A stretch of DNA of 52,249 nt, taken from positions 1 through 52,249 of the forward strand of contig MHBL01000383.1 of NCBI GenBank assembly GCA_001803235.1, read 5' to 3'. The translations under genes and the position numbers were made by a program. Source of the stretch: Lentisphaerae bacterium RIFOXYA12_64_32. GTDB lineage: Bacteria; Verrucomicrobiota; Lentisphaeria; Oligosphaerales; YB12-FULL-65-16. Positions 41,800-51,172 of this stretch are shown one piece after another (within the stretch, counting starts at the first letter, position 1; every line of letters starts with the position of its first letter). The notes under the pieces are model-generated. The model did no database searches and was not told the DNA's origin. It saw only the letters and a list, made by a program, of their open reading frames with translations.

Positions 41800-44634
41800 T
41801 CACGGCGCGGCGAAGCGGTAGACGTGCACGGCGTAACGGGGGAAGGTGTCGGTGATGAAGCCGGCCTTGCGCTCTGCCGCGCGGGTCTCGAACAGGACTT
41901 GCGCCGGGCCGTCGCCGGCAGCGGGGACTTGCGCGGTGACCGGCTCGATGCCGGTGTTGACCGCCACCACGGTTGTCTCACCGGCAACCGTCTTCCACCA
42001 GACTTCGACCTTCTGCTTGTCCACCTCAAGCGCGGTTGACTGCGCCGGTTCGCGCGCGGTCAGCACGGGCGTCAGTTCGCGGAGTTGGCTGACGACACGG
42101 GTCAGGCCGGCCCAGGCGTCCGGGACGTCGGCGACCGTGAGCCAGTCCTTGGCGGTGTCCGCATACCACCACCACCACAGGCCGTTGATGTTCTGGGTGA
42201 CGCCGGCAAACGCCGCGGCGCGCATCCAGTCAGGGTCGGGTTGGAACTTCGTTGGATCCGGCGCCTGGCCGCCGTTCATCAGCTTCTTCTGTTCCTGGTC
42301 GTAGCAGTGCACCAGCAGCGTGATGGGCGAGTCGTTGAGCAGGAGCTTGCGATGTTCCTGGATCTGGCGCACGACGCCGTCCGGTTTCTGGTACGCCTGG
42401 GTCCAGTGCGTGTCCCAGGTCCGGCGGTACAGGTTCATACGGTTGCCCCAGGTCGTCATGACGACCGTGTGGTACGGGTCGAGGCGACGGATCAAGTCGG
42501 CGAACGCGGTGAGGGTGCGCGGCGACACGTACTGGTCCGGCACCTCGGGCTCATCGAACAGGTACCAGCAGAACAGGCCGGGGTGGTCGCAGAGTGCTGC
42601 CACGCGGTTGGCCACGTGCGCAAAGTTGCCCTGCACGATGCCGTTGCCCGACCCGCCGCCACGGTCGAACCCGATGAACACGCGCAGCCCGTTCTGCCAG
42701 GCGCTGTCCAGGTAGGCCCGGGCCGCAACATCGTCCTGGTTGCCCTCCCAGGTGTAGACGTGTACGACATCGAAACCGCCTGCCTTGACCGTCGGCATGG
42801 CCGCGGGCGAGACTTGGTAGATACCGAACGGGAAAATGCGCGACCCGGCGCAGACGTAGGCGCCATCCGTGTCCAACTGCACCTTGTTCTCCGGGATCGG
42901 TTGGTTCACGATCCAGACGTCTCGCTCCGTGCGGTTGCCGGCGGCATCGGCGGCTGTGACACGCACCGTGTTCATGCCCTGCTGCCACGCGGGCGTGCAG
43001 GTCAGCGCGGCACAGAAGACACCGTCTTTCGGCGTGACCTGGGCCTGCACGGTCTTCCCGGCCAGTTCGGCCTGGACCTGGGGTGGCGCACCGCGCTCGT
43101 CGGAGACCAGGATCTCGGCGGCGGCGCCACCGTCCGTGACGCGGATGGCATTGGTGATGATCACCGGCGCCGTGCAGTCGGCGTCGGCCGGCGCCGTCTG
43201 CTCGAACGTCCAGGTGGCGCTGGGCTCGTAGCCCGGCGCGGTGACGCGCCAGTGCCACGTACCGGGGGCGATAGGTGTCGTGAGCGTGCAGCACGGGTCC
43301 TCAGCGGCGAACGGCTGCGTTGCCGCGGCGGGAAACGCCGGGTCCTGTGCCAGCTCGAGGGTGAACTGGGCCGCGCGCGCGTCGTTGCGCCAGCGGAAGG
43401 TGGGCGTGTTGTCGGCCACACGCTCGCCCGGCAAAGGCGATTCCAGGGCAACCGCGCTGTGCACGCGGACCAGTTCGAGGTCGTCGAACCACGCGGTGCC
43501 GGTGCCGCGCACGGCGAGGAAGATCTCCGCGAAACCGGCCTCCTCCGGGGCGCGCAGTGTTTCGCAGGTCTTGCGCGTCCAGTCGTGGTCGCCGTACAGA
43601 CTGCAGGCATATTCGCCGGCGGCGAACCACTTGCCGTTCTTGTCGGACCACTCCACGATCAACCCGGCGCCGCAACTGTCCATCTTCCCCGGTTTTGGGG
43701 CCACGCCCTTGGTTTTCACAAAACAGTGCGCCTGATAGCACGACCCACCGACGACCGGAATCTGCCGCGTGATGTAGACCGGCTCGGTCATGGGATCGTT
43801 GACCGTGAGCGTAGCGCAGCGGGTCCCGCCGTGTGCGCCTTCCGAGGCCACACTGCCGTTGGCCGGGACGTTCCAGCCGGTCGGGCCATCCTCGAAGCCA
43901 GGATTGGCGAATTCCGCGGCACTGTACCAACGGGTGCGTTGCAGCAGGATTTCTTTGCGCCGTGCGGACTCCGCAGCGTCGTACCGCACGATGGCGACAC
44001 TGGCCGTGCCCGTCATCTGCACCGGCGCGTCACTGGCGTCGGCCGTAAGCACGAGACGGAACCCTTTCGACTCGCGCTGGCGCCAGTCCTGGAGCGAGAA
44101 TCGGCCCGGCTCGCCGGCGCAGGTCCACGCCACCGAGTACTCGGGTTGGTCGAGGACCAGCGCCTTCTCGACCGACAGAGACGGGAACGTGCGCTGGTCG
44201 GCATCGAAGGCGGCGGCGCCGATCCGGCCCCGGACGGTGCCGTCGGCCAGGCAGTACGTGTCGGCCGGCAGGTAGAGGAGGAATTCGCAGGGCCCCTGCG
44301 GCTGGACGGTCGCCGCGACCGACCAGGTGGCGGCCGTCTCGGTCAGACTGAGCGTCAGCGACATCTGCGCCTGGCCGGGAACGTCCTTGGTCCACGTCAG
44401 GCTGCGACCGTCTGCCGCAGGAGTGACCGCGGCGCCGCCGAAGTTGAACCGACCGGCCTTCCACCCGGGCACGAATCCGTCGAGGATCACACTGCTGACG
44501 ACAACACGTCCGTCACACGACAGCGTGCCGACGCCGGATGCGGCCGGGGTAAACGTCCACGGCCCCACTTTCAGTTCCTGTGCGGAGAGTGCAAAGCCGG
44601 TGGCAAGCAAGGTCGAAAGCAGAGCGATGCGCAT
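41800..44634 (-). CDS. Secreted multidomain glycoside-hydrolase-like protein
   Basis: 944 residues. A signal peptide spans 1-~19 (MRIALLSTLLATGFALSAQE). Regions: a beta-sandwich (~25-220), a galactose-binding-like domain (~235-390, AEFANPGFEDGPTGWNVPAN, WFDDLELVRV), fibronectin/Ig-like sections (~395-600), then a TIM barrel (~610-850: FPFGIYQV, VVHVYTWEGN, GLRVFIGFDRG, LFCWYLFDEPEV, HTVVMTTWGNR). FDEPE carries the likely acid/base Glu, as in GH-A clan enzymes. A short C-terminal beta domain follows. It probably cleaves an extracellular glycan. A second ATG three codons upstream is too close to AGGAGG; the chosen one is spaced ten bases. Confidence 0.82.
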   Translation of the reverse strand: MRIALLSTLLATGFALSAQELKVGPWTFTPAASGVGTLSCDGRVVVSSVILDGFVPGWKAGRFNFGGAAVTPAADGRSLTWTKDVPGQAQMSLTLSLTETAATWSVAATVQPQGPCEFLLYLPADTYCLADGTVRGRIGAAAFDADQRTFPSLSVEKALVLDQPEYSVAWTCAGEPGRFSLQDWRQRESKGFRLVLTADASDAPVQMTGTASVAIVRYDAAESARRKEILLQRTRWYSAAEFANPGFEDGPTGWNVPANGSVASEGAHGGTRCATLTVNDPMTEPVYITRQIPVVGGSCYQAHCFVKTKGVAPKPGKMDSCGAGLIVEWSDKNGKWFAAGEYACSLYGDHDWTRKTCETLRAPEEAGFAEIFLAVRGTGTAWFDDLELVRVHSAVALESPLPGERVADNTPTFRWRNDARAAQFTLELAQDPAFPAAATQPFAAEDPCCTLTTPIAPGTWHWRVTAPGYEPSATWTFEQTAPADADCTAPVIITNAIRVTDGGAAAEILVSDERGAPPQVQAELAGKTVQAQVTPKDGVFCAALTCTPAWQQGMNTVRVTAADAAGNRTERDVWIVNQPIPENKVQLDTDGAYVCAGSRIFPFGIYQVSPAAMPTVKAGGFDVVHVYTWEGNQDDVAARAYLDSAWQNGLRVFIGFDRGGGSGNGIVQGNFAHVANRVAALCDHPGLFCWYLFDEPEVPDQYVSPRTLTAFADLIRRLDPYHTVVMTTWGNRMNLYRRTWDTHWTQAYQKPDGVVRQIQEHRKLLLNDSPITLLVHCYDQEQKKLMNGGQAPDPTKFQPDPDWMRAAAFAGVTQNINGLWWWWYADTAKDWLTVADVPDAWAGLTRVVSQLRELTPVLTAREPAQSTALEVDKQKVEVWWKTVAGETTVVAVNTGIEPVTAQVPAAGDGPAQVLFETRAAERKAGFITDTFPRYAVHVYRFAAP

Positions 44635-44788
44635 AGGGTTCATTCCTCCTGTTTGATGGCAACGCGTAAACTACAGGACGAGTGCGGCGTGCGCAAGGCC
44701 GTGCATCGCGGGTGACGTGATGAAACGCCGGTTTGCCGCCCACTCCGAAGCGACGGGCTCCCTGCCGGCCTTCTGGCCCTGGAGAAGC

Positions 44789-44840
44789 ATCGACTGCAAT
44801 CGACTGCAATCGACTGCGATCGACCGCTATCGGCGACGGT
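44789..44840. repeat. GACTGC/GATCGACC tract, copy 2
   Basis: CATCGACTGCAATCGACTGC continuing AATCGACTGCGATCGACC: three near-perfect 10 bp steps. It fills the gap between the TPR membrane protein stop and the glycoside-hydrolase-like gene. Confidence 0.6.
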
Positions 44841-44877
44841 TGGGCCGGGAGACCTGGCCGCCACCGTGCGACCGGCC

Positions 44878-47445
44878 TCACAGCGTTGGCCGGGTTGCGG
44901 CGACCAGCAGGTGGTGAGGAAACTCGAGCCAGAAGTTCAACCGCTGCGCCACGGGGAAGCACACCGGCCTGCACTCGGGCCTGGCCTGCCCAATGGCGAC
45001 CATGACGAGTCGCATCGTTTCGTGTCCCAACCGCAGGTTGGCTACGGTCTCGGCGTCCACGGGAACAGCGCCGCAGAGCATGTCGGCGGCGGTCCGCCCA
45101 CTCGGGCTTTGTGCACGAAGAAGTTCCACGCTCTTGTCCAGAAACTCCTTCGCCAGGGCCGCCTCCGCGCGGAGTTTGGCGGCCACGTACAGGGTCAAGG
45201 CCGCCTCGAGCTTGTCGCCGCGCTGGAACTGGTCGAGCATCTTGGCCGCGGCGGGAAGGTCCCCGTTCGTGACGGCAACGGCGAACGCGTCGTCAGGGTC
45301 TTCCGAGGCCGCCGTGAGCGTCTTGAAGCGCTCGAAATCACCGGCGTAGTAGGCGAGGCGTGTCTCCAGGCTGGTGCGGAGCGCCTTGCCGTACTCGGCC
45401 CCCGACTGCTGTTCCGCGTCCTGAGCCAGGCGGTCGACCGTACTTTGCGCCTCAGCCACGCGCTTCTGCAGGACACAACACTGCAGATACATCGCTTGCC
45501 AGGCCCAATCCTTCGGTTGCGCCTTGGTGCATTCCTGAATTCCGCGGGCCGCCTCGTCGTACTGGCCAGCGGCGAGAAGGGACCGGATGAGGTGAGCGGT
45601 GAACCGCGCGTTGTCCGGGGCGGCGGTGCAGGCGCGGGCGCTGTTTGCGACGGCGGCGCGGAGATCCCCGGCGTACAGGGCGCGGGTTGCGAGATACTGA
45701 AGCGCGAACGGGGTTGGCGTCGGAGACTCCGCCGCCTGGCGCATGAGGGCCAGGCCGTCTTGCGGACTGGCCATGGCCCGGCCCGCGAGATACAGCAGAT
45801 CGGGGTTGCCTGGGTCGGCGTCCAGGCGCTTACGGTACTCGCCGGCCAGATCCCAGTCGGGCGTGGCGCGTTCCCGGGCCTGCTGGTAGGCAATGTGGCA
45901 GCTCACCGCCACCGGCTTGCGGTCCAGGACGGGTGTCAGGGCCTTGAGCATCTGCGCGTCATCGAGACGGTCTTCAAGGAAGCGGAGGTGGATGTACGAG
46001 TCAGGGACGCAGGAGAGAAAGGCGGCGGCAGCGTTGGCGGCCGGTTCGAGTCCGGCGAGTCTCTCCACGGTGGTCAGCAGAAACCACTGGGCCGTAGGAC
46101 CGTTCCCCTTCGACGGGAACAGCGTCACGCGTTCCCGCGCGACGGCCCCGGAATTGGAGGACATGTGCAGCGATTCGGGGAAGTCCTCGAACCGGTAGTC
46201 CAGGCCGCGGAACTCGTGGAGCGGCGCGCCGGCGAACAGGCGGGTTTCGCCTTCCGGGGCGTCCTTGCCCTCCGGTGCGTAGTATGTCTTCTGCCACACC
46301 AGCACGGCAGCCCGGTCCGGGTTCACGACGAACGTGCGATTCAGGAAGATCCGTCTCCAGAACGGAGTGGCGATCGTGACCGCCTGCGCGGGGATCGGCG
46401 TGGCGTCGACCGCCTCGATGGAGAGGCTGCCTTCATCGACCGTGGCCGTCTCGGCCCGGCCGGGTGCGAGCGTGTATTCGACGCCATTGCACCTGACCCG
46501 GTACGGCTGCTCCAGGCCACTGACGAGGTAGATGTCGCGGGCGCGGCCCTGGTGGTAGGACGCGACGAGATACGCCGTCAGCAGCACCGCGCCGAGGGCC
46601 GGACCAACATAGCGCGCCAGGATCAGCCCTGCCCCCGCGTCGCCGACCCGGGAGTTGGTGGAGAGCGCGCTGCTCTTCACGGGCTTGCGGGAGATGCGGT
46701 TCTTCTCCGAGAGCTTGCGCAGACGCCGGAACGCCTTGTCGTTGGCGACCGCCGGCAAGATCGCCTGACACTGATCCAGCACGTGCAACGCCTGGTCGTG
46801 CAGGCCTTTGGCCTGATAGCCTTCCGCCAGCAGAATCAGGCACCACAACCCGTCCTGCGCCTTCTGGCTGACCACGTGCTGGAGAAGAGGTTCGGCGGCC
46901 TCCGGCTTGCCTTGGCGGACCAGGCTCTCAGCCAGCCGTTCGCGACTGGCCGGCGTATCGCTGATGGCCAGCGCTTTCCGGAAAAGGTCTTCCGCCTCGG
47001 CCTGATCGCCGAAGTAGGCATACACCCCACCGAGGAGCCGAAGGATTTCCTCGTTGCCACTGAGAGCTTGCGCGATGTGTGGAGCGCGCTTCCGAAACCG
47101 CGCCGCGTCCTGCAGGCCCGCCAGAGCGCGGATCAGTTCCCGGGCCGTGTCGACACTGGTCCGGTCCTGGAGGTACTTTGCCTCCAGTTCCGCAAACGTC
47201 TTGGTCCGAAGCTCCAGCCACTCCTTGAGGGGAATGACCCGGTGCTTATGGCAGGCCGGACACTCGTCAATCACACGTCGCTTGCGGATGGGGAAAAGCG
47301 GAATGAACAGCACCACGAAGTACTCGGTGGTGTCGTAGGAAGCAAGCATGCCGCCGCGCTTGCAGTTTTCGCACTGCCCGGGGTGCTCAAACCGGTTGTG
47401 CTTTCCATAGTACCACGTACCGATTCCATTGTAGACAGCCGGCAT
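44878..47445 (-). CDS. Zinc-ribbon/TPR membrane protein
   Basis: 855 residues. Residues 1-75 form a split zinc ribbon with a hydrophobic insertion (CENCK, EYFVVLFIPLFPIRKRRVID, CPAC), typical of PVC proteins starting GTWYYGK. Helical TPR-like repeats follow (~80-245: RLLGGVYAYFGDQAEAEDLF, RLAESLVRQGKPEAAEPLLQ). One membrane segment lies at ~285-305 (YVGPALGAVLLTAYLVASY). A beta-rich section (~310-400) and a second long TPR region (~470-800: YLAGRAMASPQDGLAL, IRSLLAAGQYDEAARG) follow. It is likely an inner-membrane scaffold. GAGGAG lies upstream of the ATG. Confidence 0.8.
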   Translation of the reverse strand: MPAVYNGIGTWYYGKHNRFEHPGQCENCKRGGMLASYDTTEYFVVLFIPLFPIRKRRVIDECPACHKHRVIPLKEWLELRTKTFAELEAKYLQDRTSVDTARELIRALAGLQDAARFRKRAPHIAQALSGNEEILRLLGGVYAYFGDQAEAEDLFRKALAISDTPASRERLAESLVRQGKPEAAEPLLQHVVSQKAQDGLWCLILLAEGYQAKGLHDQALHVLDQCQAILPAVANDKAFRRLRKLSEKNRISRKPVKSSALSTNSRVGDAGAGLILARYVGPALGAVLLTAYLVASYHQGRARDIYLVSGLEQPYRVRCNGVEYTLAPGRAETATVDEGSLSIEAVDATPIPAQAVTIATPFWRRIFLNRTFVVNPDRAAVLVWQKTYYAPEGKDAPEGETRLFAGAPLHEFRGLDYRFEDFPESLHMSSNSGAVARERVTLFPSKGNGPTAQWFLLTTVERLAGLEPAANAAAAFLSCVPDSYIHLRFLEDRLDDAQMLKALTPVLDRKPVAVSCHIAYQQARERATPDWDLAGEYRKRLDADPGNPDLLYLAGRAMASPQDGLALMRQAAESPTPTPFALQYLATRALYAGDLRAAVANSARACTAAPDNARFTAHLIRSLLAAGQYDEAARGIQECTKAQPKDWAWQAMYLQCCVLQKRVAEAQSTVDRLAQDAEQQSGAEYGKALRTSLETRLAYYAGDFERFKTLTAASEDPDDAFAVAVTNGDLPAAAKMLDQFQRGDKLEAALTLYVAAKLRAEAALAKEFLDKSVELLRAQSPSGRTAADMLCGAVPVDAETVANLRLGHETMRLVMVAIGQARPECRPVCFPVAQRLNFWLEFPHHLLVAATRPTL

Positions 47446-47690
47446 GCGTCAACTCCTCGTGTTCCGGTCCCGCGAGGAGGGGCGGCGAAAACGTCCGCAT
47501 CCCCCCTCCTCAGGGTTGCGGTAATATGCCAAGGCCACAGGACTTTCCAAGCGGCGCGGTCGTGGGTGAAACTGGGCGGCTTCGGAGCGGGGGGGGGCGG
47601 TCCATTTGGCCGACCGACCTCCTTCAGCACCGGCACAAGGCCGGTGGGGTCGGGTGATTGCACAGGTCGCGAAGAAGGAAAGGTGCACCG

Positions 47691-48080
47691 ATGAAGGGCA
47701 AGACAGTACGGTTTGCAGGGCCATGGACGGTCGAGTTTGCGAACCTGGATGTGGCCCCCGAGACGGCGGGGCCGAATTCGGTCATGGTTCGGACCGAGGC
47801 CAGCATCGTCAGCGCCGGGACGGAAATGGCCATTCTGAGCGGTGGCTAAAGTTGGGCGCCCCTGCCCTACATTCCCGGGTACGGTAATGTCGGAACGGTG
47901 GTCGCCGTGGGAACAAACGTGACGGCGGTAAAGCCGGGCGAGCGTGTCTTCTCGTACGCCAAGCACTCGTCGGTGGTGGATGCCGGCACGCGCTTCGTCC
48001 TGCCGGTGCCTGCGGGACTGGCCCCGAAACTGGCAGTCGTGGCCCGCATGGGGCAGGTGGCGTCCACCACCCTCGACACC
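47691..48080 (+). pseudogene. Zinc-type alcohol dehydrogenase (MDR) remnant with in-frame stop
   Basis: MKGKTVRFAGPWTVEFANLD continues as a typical MDR N-terminus (VRTEASIVSAGTEMAILSGG). TAA then interrupts at 47847-47849, and the same frame resumes SWAPLPYIPGYGNVGTVVAV, ERVFSYAKHSSVVDAGTRF. A single G-to-T change at a GAA codon would explain the stop. After LAVVARMGQVAST the homology ends and the frame runs into the 3' end of the converging gene, so the NAD-binding domain is missing. AGGAAAGG precedes the ATG. This is a dead gene unless the stop is read through. Confidence 0.85.
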
Positions 48081-48101
48081 CGACACCGGCCCCACATCCC
48101 G

Positions 48102-49418
48102 TCACTCCGCCGGGTTCACCCAGTTCCAGAACTTGCGGACACGACGCAGCGGGGTGATCAGGAAGGTAAACACGAACACAACCACGCTGATGATCGTGGT
48201 CTTGAGGTTCTTCTGCAGCGGACCGAGGTCTTCCTGGGCGGTGGCGCCGGTCGGCGGCGGCGAGGCCTGAGCCTGGGGCGCGCTCGGCGCGGCGGCGGTT
48301 GGCGGCGGGGCGGGGGGCGGCGTGGCTGTGGTGACGAAGGCTGGCGCCGACGCGGTCGCTTGGGTCTGCTCTTGGGGCGCGTCCCAACCCCAGACGTCAG
48401 CCTTCCCCGCCTTGGATTTCACCGGTTTCTCTTCCTCGTCCTCGGTCGTTTCCGTGTCGGTCGATGCAACCTCTTCGGCTGTTATGCCTTCTCCGTCTTT
48501 GGGTTTGGTCTGGGTGCCGCTGCCGGTGACTGCAACCGCGGGCTCAACTTTCTTGGGAACCGACGGCGGAAGGCGCACCCACTGGCCGCCCACTTGCACG
48601 TATCCTGCGTTGGTGAGCACGTCCCGTGTGACCTCCGGCGCCAGCTTGGCAACCAGTTCCTGCCGGTGCCAGTTCAAGGCTTTCTCATACAGCGGGACCT
48701 GCGGCACCCAATTGCCCTTCCACTTCACGTAGCCGTTGGCCATGTACTGCTCCGGCTCGACCTGCTGGCGCAGCTTCCGCGCAAGCTCCTCCCGGCTCTG
48801 CGTCAGTTTGACCGTCTTGCGCAGGACGTACTTCTTCCGGGCCTGCTCGTTGGCGACACGATCGAGAGTGGCGAGGGAATTCTCGGTCAGATCGATCTTG
48901 GTGACCCAGTTGGTGCCGATCTTCACACGGCTGGGGCCGCTGCGGGACAAACGCCCTTTCACCTCGCCGCCACGCGAGTACCGAACCGTCACCGTGTCGC
49001 CTTCGGAGTAGAGCGGATACTCCTCGCGGGCTTCCGTCTCGAACGATGCCTCCTGATCCGCCGGGTACTCCTTGGCAACCGCAGCGGCGACAGCATCCTC
49101 GATCAACGTCTCGACGGCCTCCGTGTCCGCCCGCACCGAAACGGGGGGACAAGGAATCCCAATCCTGACACACAAGTCCTTTACATCCAATGTCTTGTCA
49201 GCCTTGTCAATCAGCGCGGCTTGGATCTGAGTCTTCATCTCCTCAGGCACGGCGTCGGGCTTCGGCGGCTGAGCGGCCGGGTCGGGAGTGGCGGCGGGAA
49301 CCGGAGCGGCGGGCGCAGTCGGGGCCGGCGTTGCGGAGTCCGCAGCGCCGCGAGAGAGAGCAATGCCAAGCAGCATCGCCACAAGCGCTTTGGGCAGGTG
49401 TGTGCGCTTACCCGTCAT
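48102..49418 (-). CDS. Exported membrane-anchored protein of unknown function
   Basis: 438 residues from MTGKRTHL. A signal peptide (LPKALVAMLLGIALSRGAAD) is followed by a Pro/Ala-rich stretch (~30-65). A region at ~100-290 has SH3-like strands (YSEGDTVTVRYSRGGEVKG, NGYVKWKGNWVPQVPLYEKA, TNAGYVQVGGQWVRLPPSVP). An acidic, then Pro/Ala-rich linker and a final membrane segment (IISVVVFVFTFLITPLRRVR) complete it. It is probably tethered to the inner membrane with a periplasmic body. I do not recognise the family. AAGGC-type sequence lies upstream of the ATG. Confidence 0.68.
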   Translation of the reverse strand: MTGKRTHLPKALVAMLLGIALSRGAADSATPAPTAPAAPVPAATPDPAAQPPKPDAVPEEMKTQIQAALIDKADKTLDVKDLCVRIGIPCPPVSVRADTEAVETLIEDAVAAAVAKEYPADQEASFETEAREEYPLYSEGDTVTVRYSRGGEVKGRLSRSGPSRVKIGTNWVTKIDLTENSLATLDRVANEQARKKYVLRKTVKLTQSREELARKLRQQVEPEQYMANGYVKWKGNWVPQVPLYEKALNWHRQELVAKLAPEVTRDVLTNAGYVQVGGQWVRLPPSVPKKVEPAVAVTGSGTQTKPKDGEGITAEEVASTDTETTEDEEEKPVKSKAGKADVWGWDAPQEQTQATASAPAFVTTATPPPAPPPTAAAPSAPQAQASPPPTGATAQEDLGPLQKNLKTTIISVVVFVFTFLITPLRRVRKFWNWVNPAE

Positions 49419-49928
49419 CGCCTTGCCTTTCCCGTACTCTCGTCCGGTCTTTCCGCAAGAGGTCCCGACGCCCGCCGGGGCAGGAATGGATCGCCAAGAC
49501 TCATTAAGGAAGCACAAAACATGCCGAACATCCGACCGGACACGTCGCACCGCGGGACGGAGACGACGTCCCGCGTGAATTCGCTTTCCGGGCACTACTC
49601 CATGGAACTCTGCGATGACCGGACAACGGTAATGTAGCGACGACCTGAGGAATGACAAAGAGTTATAACACGAAAACAACATGGCCACCGATCCTTTTTC
49701 GCATTCTTGCGAAAAGGAGTCCCCGATCTTCGCAAATTTCAGCAACGGCAGATGGACCGACCATGGGCAATGACAGCCGAGGACGGCCGTGTCCAGGCAC
49801 GTTTCCCGTATCTCGTGCGCGCGGGCGTAAGCATTTGCCGACAAGCAGCGTAAGTGCTATGGGTAGGTCCAGCAGGAGCACGACAGCCGGAACAAAGCTG
49901 GCGGCGAGCCGTTCTTGGAGAAACGACG
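49419..49928. other. Gene-free divergent spacer
   Basis: It contains a perfect hairpin GCGGGACG-GAGACGA-CGTCCCGC (~49551-49573) and TTTTTCGCA-TTCT-TGCGAAAA near 49696-49719, in an AT-rich patch (49650-49700) where promoters could lie. No gene is seen. Confidence 0.4.
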
Positions 49929-50072
49929 GTGCTGTACGAAGTGCAATGCAGACCGGACCTCGACGGAGAACCGTACCGGCGGCGCTGGTTCACGGACGGT
50001 TTTTTCGATCTCTTCGTCTGGTACACCGATGGCCAGCAGGTGCTCGGGTTCCAGCTCTGGGGGACGGCCTGA
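49929..50072 (+). pseudogene. Short remnant of a small conserved protein
   Basis: From a GTG with GGAG upstream, 47 codons read MLYEVQCRPDLDGEPYRRRW, FTDGFFDLFVWYTDGQQVLG, FQLWGTA and stop. The pattern 'RRRWF.D..FDL.VWY..G...GFQLCYDK' belongs, as I recall, to a small family of ~100 residues; here it ends early, just before the half MITE copy at 50117. It is probably a truncated gene. A longer upstream frame (from 49854) is less convincing. Confidence 0.45.
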
Positions 50073-50116
50073 GGACAGGTCGCCCCTACTTGGTGTGCGC
50101 GGAGGCGTGGCCTTCC

Positions 50117-50148
50117 GAGACGCGGCGCCAGATCTTGAAACAGCCCTG
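50117..50148. mobile_element. Right half of the 97 bp MITE-like element
   Basis: GAGACGCGGCGCCAGATCTT continuing GAAACAGCCCTG, one mismatch from the right end at 25780-25811. The left end and target duplication are absent, so this is a truncated copy. Confidence 0.65.
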
Positions 50149-50211
50149 TGGCGGAGGTGGGACTGTGTCGCCGGTGAAGATTGAGACGCCGGGGGCCCAG
50201 TTCCCGGCGCC

Positions 50212-50257
50212 ACCGACTGCAATCGACCGCGACCGACCGCGACCGTCCCCCGCAATG
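50212..50257. repeat. GACTGC/GATCGACC tract, copy 3
   Basis: CCACCGACTGCAATCGACCG followed by CGACCGACCGCGACCG. GCGCCACCGACTG also begins copy 1 nearly exactly (18379 onward, one base different). Confidence 0.5.
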
Positions 50258-50285
50258 GCCGGGGTGGGGAAGTGACGCCGTGACA

Positions 50286-50314
50286 TTGCCCAGGCCGCGG
50301 GCGGATGCTATGAT
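50286..50314 (+). promoter_or_regulatory. Predicted sigma70-type promoter of the methyltransferase gene
   Basis: TTGCCC, 17 bases, TATGAT; about 80 bp before the chosen start codon. Confidence 0.4.
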
Positions 50315-50396
50315 AGAGCGCTGGGGCGGCCGGACACTGCACAGCGTGTGTGATGCTGCCGCCGGGCCGGCCAGACCGCAGAAGCATGAGGTGTCC

Positions 50397-51077
50397 ATGA
50401 TACCCTTCGAACTTGTTGACAGTGCGCCCATGCCGGGCAGCAACGACGTGCTTCGCCTGTACCGGCGCGGCAGCGACTTCTCGATCCGGCTGGGCACCTG
50501 CGAACTGATGAACAGCCGCATGCATGCGTCAGAGGAGGCCTTGGCGGAACAGGGTTGCGCCAGCATCGCCGACCGGCCCCAACCCCGGGTCCTGGTCGGG
50601 GGGTTGGGCATGGGTTACACCGCGGCTGCAGCACTGCGCCGGCTCGGGGCCAAGTGTCAGGTTGTGGTGGCTGAACTGGTGCCGGCCGTGGTGCAGTGGA
50701 ACCGCGGCCCCCTCGCCGACCTGGCCGGCCGGCCCCTGGACGACGCGCGGGTCAAGGTTCGGGAGGTCGACGTTGCCCGGATCCTGCGCTCGGAACCGGA
50801 CGCGTACGATGCGATCCTGCTGGACGTGGACAACGGCCCCGAAGCCCTGACTCGGCAGGGCAACAACTGGCTGTACGCCCAGGCTGGACTGGCGGCGACG
50901 TTCGCTGCGCTGCGCCCCGGAGGCGTCCTGGCCATCTGGGCGACCGACCCGGACCGGGCGTTCGTTCGGCGTCTGCGTCGAGCGGGTTTCACAGTGGAAG
51001 AGCGCAGCGAGCGGGCGCGCGGCGGGGGGCGTGGGGGCGGGCACTACGTCATCTGGCTCGCCACGCGCGGGAAGTAG
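50397..51077 (+). CDS. Spermidine-synthase-like SAM-dependent methyltransferase
   Basis: 226 residues. Nucleotide-binding VLVGGLGMGYTAAAAL (GxGxG, ~63-78), acidic strand end VVVAELVPAVVQWNR, DAILLDVDNGP, and a post-motif RPGGVLAIWATDPD. The fold is that of the spermine/spermidine synthase family, but the family's decarboxylated-SAM site residues cannot be confirmed; many such short proteins are methyltransferases of unknown target. The ATG with GAGGTG upstream was chosen; the longer open frame crosses repeat DNA. It is alone in its unit and faces the CBM9-like gene tail to tail. Confidence 0.78.
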   Translation: MIPFELVDSAPMPGSNDVLRLYRRGSDFSIRLGTCELMNSRMHASEEALAEQGCASIADRPQPRVLVGGLGMGYTAAAALRRLGAKCQVVVAELVPAVVQWNRGPLADLAGRPLDDARVKVREVDVARILRSEPDAYDAILLDVDNGPEALTRQGNNWLYAQAGLAATFAALRPGGVLAIWATDPDRAFVRRLRRAGFTVEERSERARGGGRGGGHYVIWLATRGK

Positions 51078-51172
51078 GCTTCCGCCGTCGGCGTTCCGGC
51101 CCCGCTTCCCCATCCGTCATCCGCGCCATCCGCGGTTCATGGCTTTCTCTCGCTTGCCACAGACCCGACAAG

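Noticed and set aside
42085..44715. 876-codon open frame on the plus strand
   Set aside because: Antisense shadow of the secreted glycoside-hydrolase-like gene; no start context and no recognisable domain.
45990..46030. tRNA-like GGTTCGAGTCC string
   Set aside because: It lies inside the coding sequence of the zinc-ribbon/TPR protein and has no acceptor or anticodon stems around it.
47847..47849. Recoded stop (selenocysteine or readthrough) in the dehydrogenase
   Set aside because: The codon is TAA, the position does not match a catalytic Cys/Sec, and the gene is also 3'-truncated.
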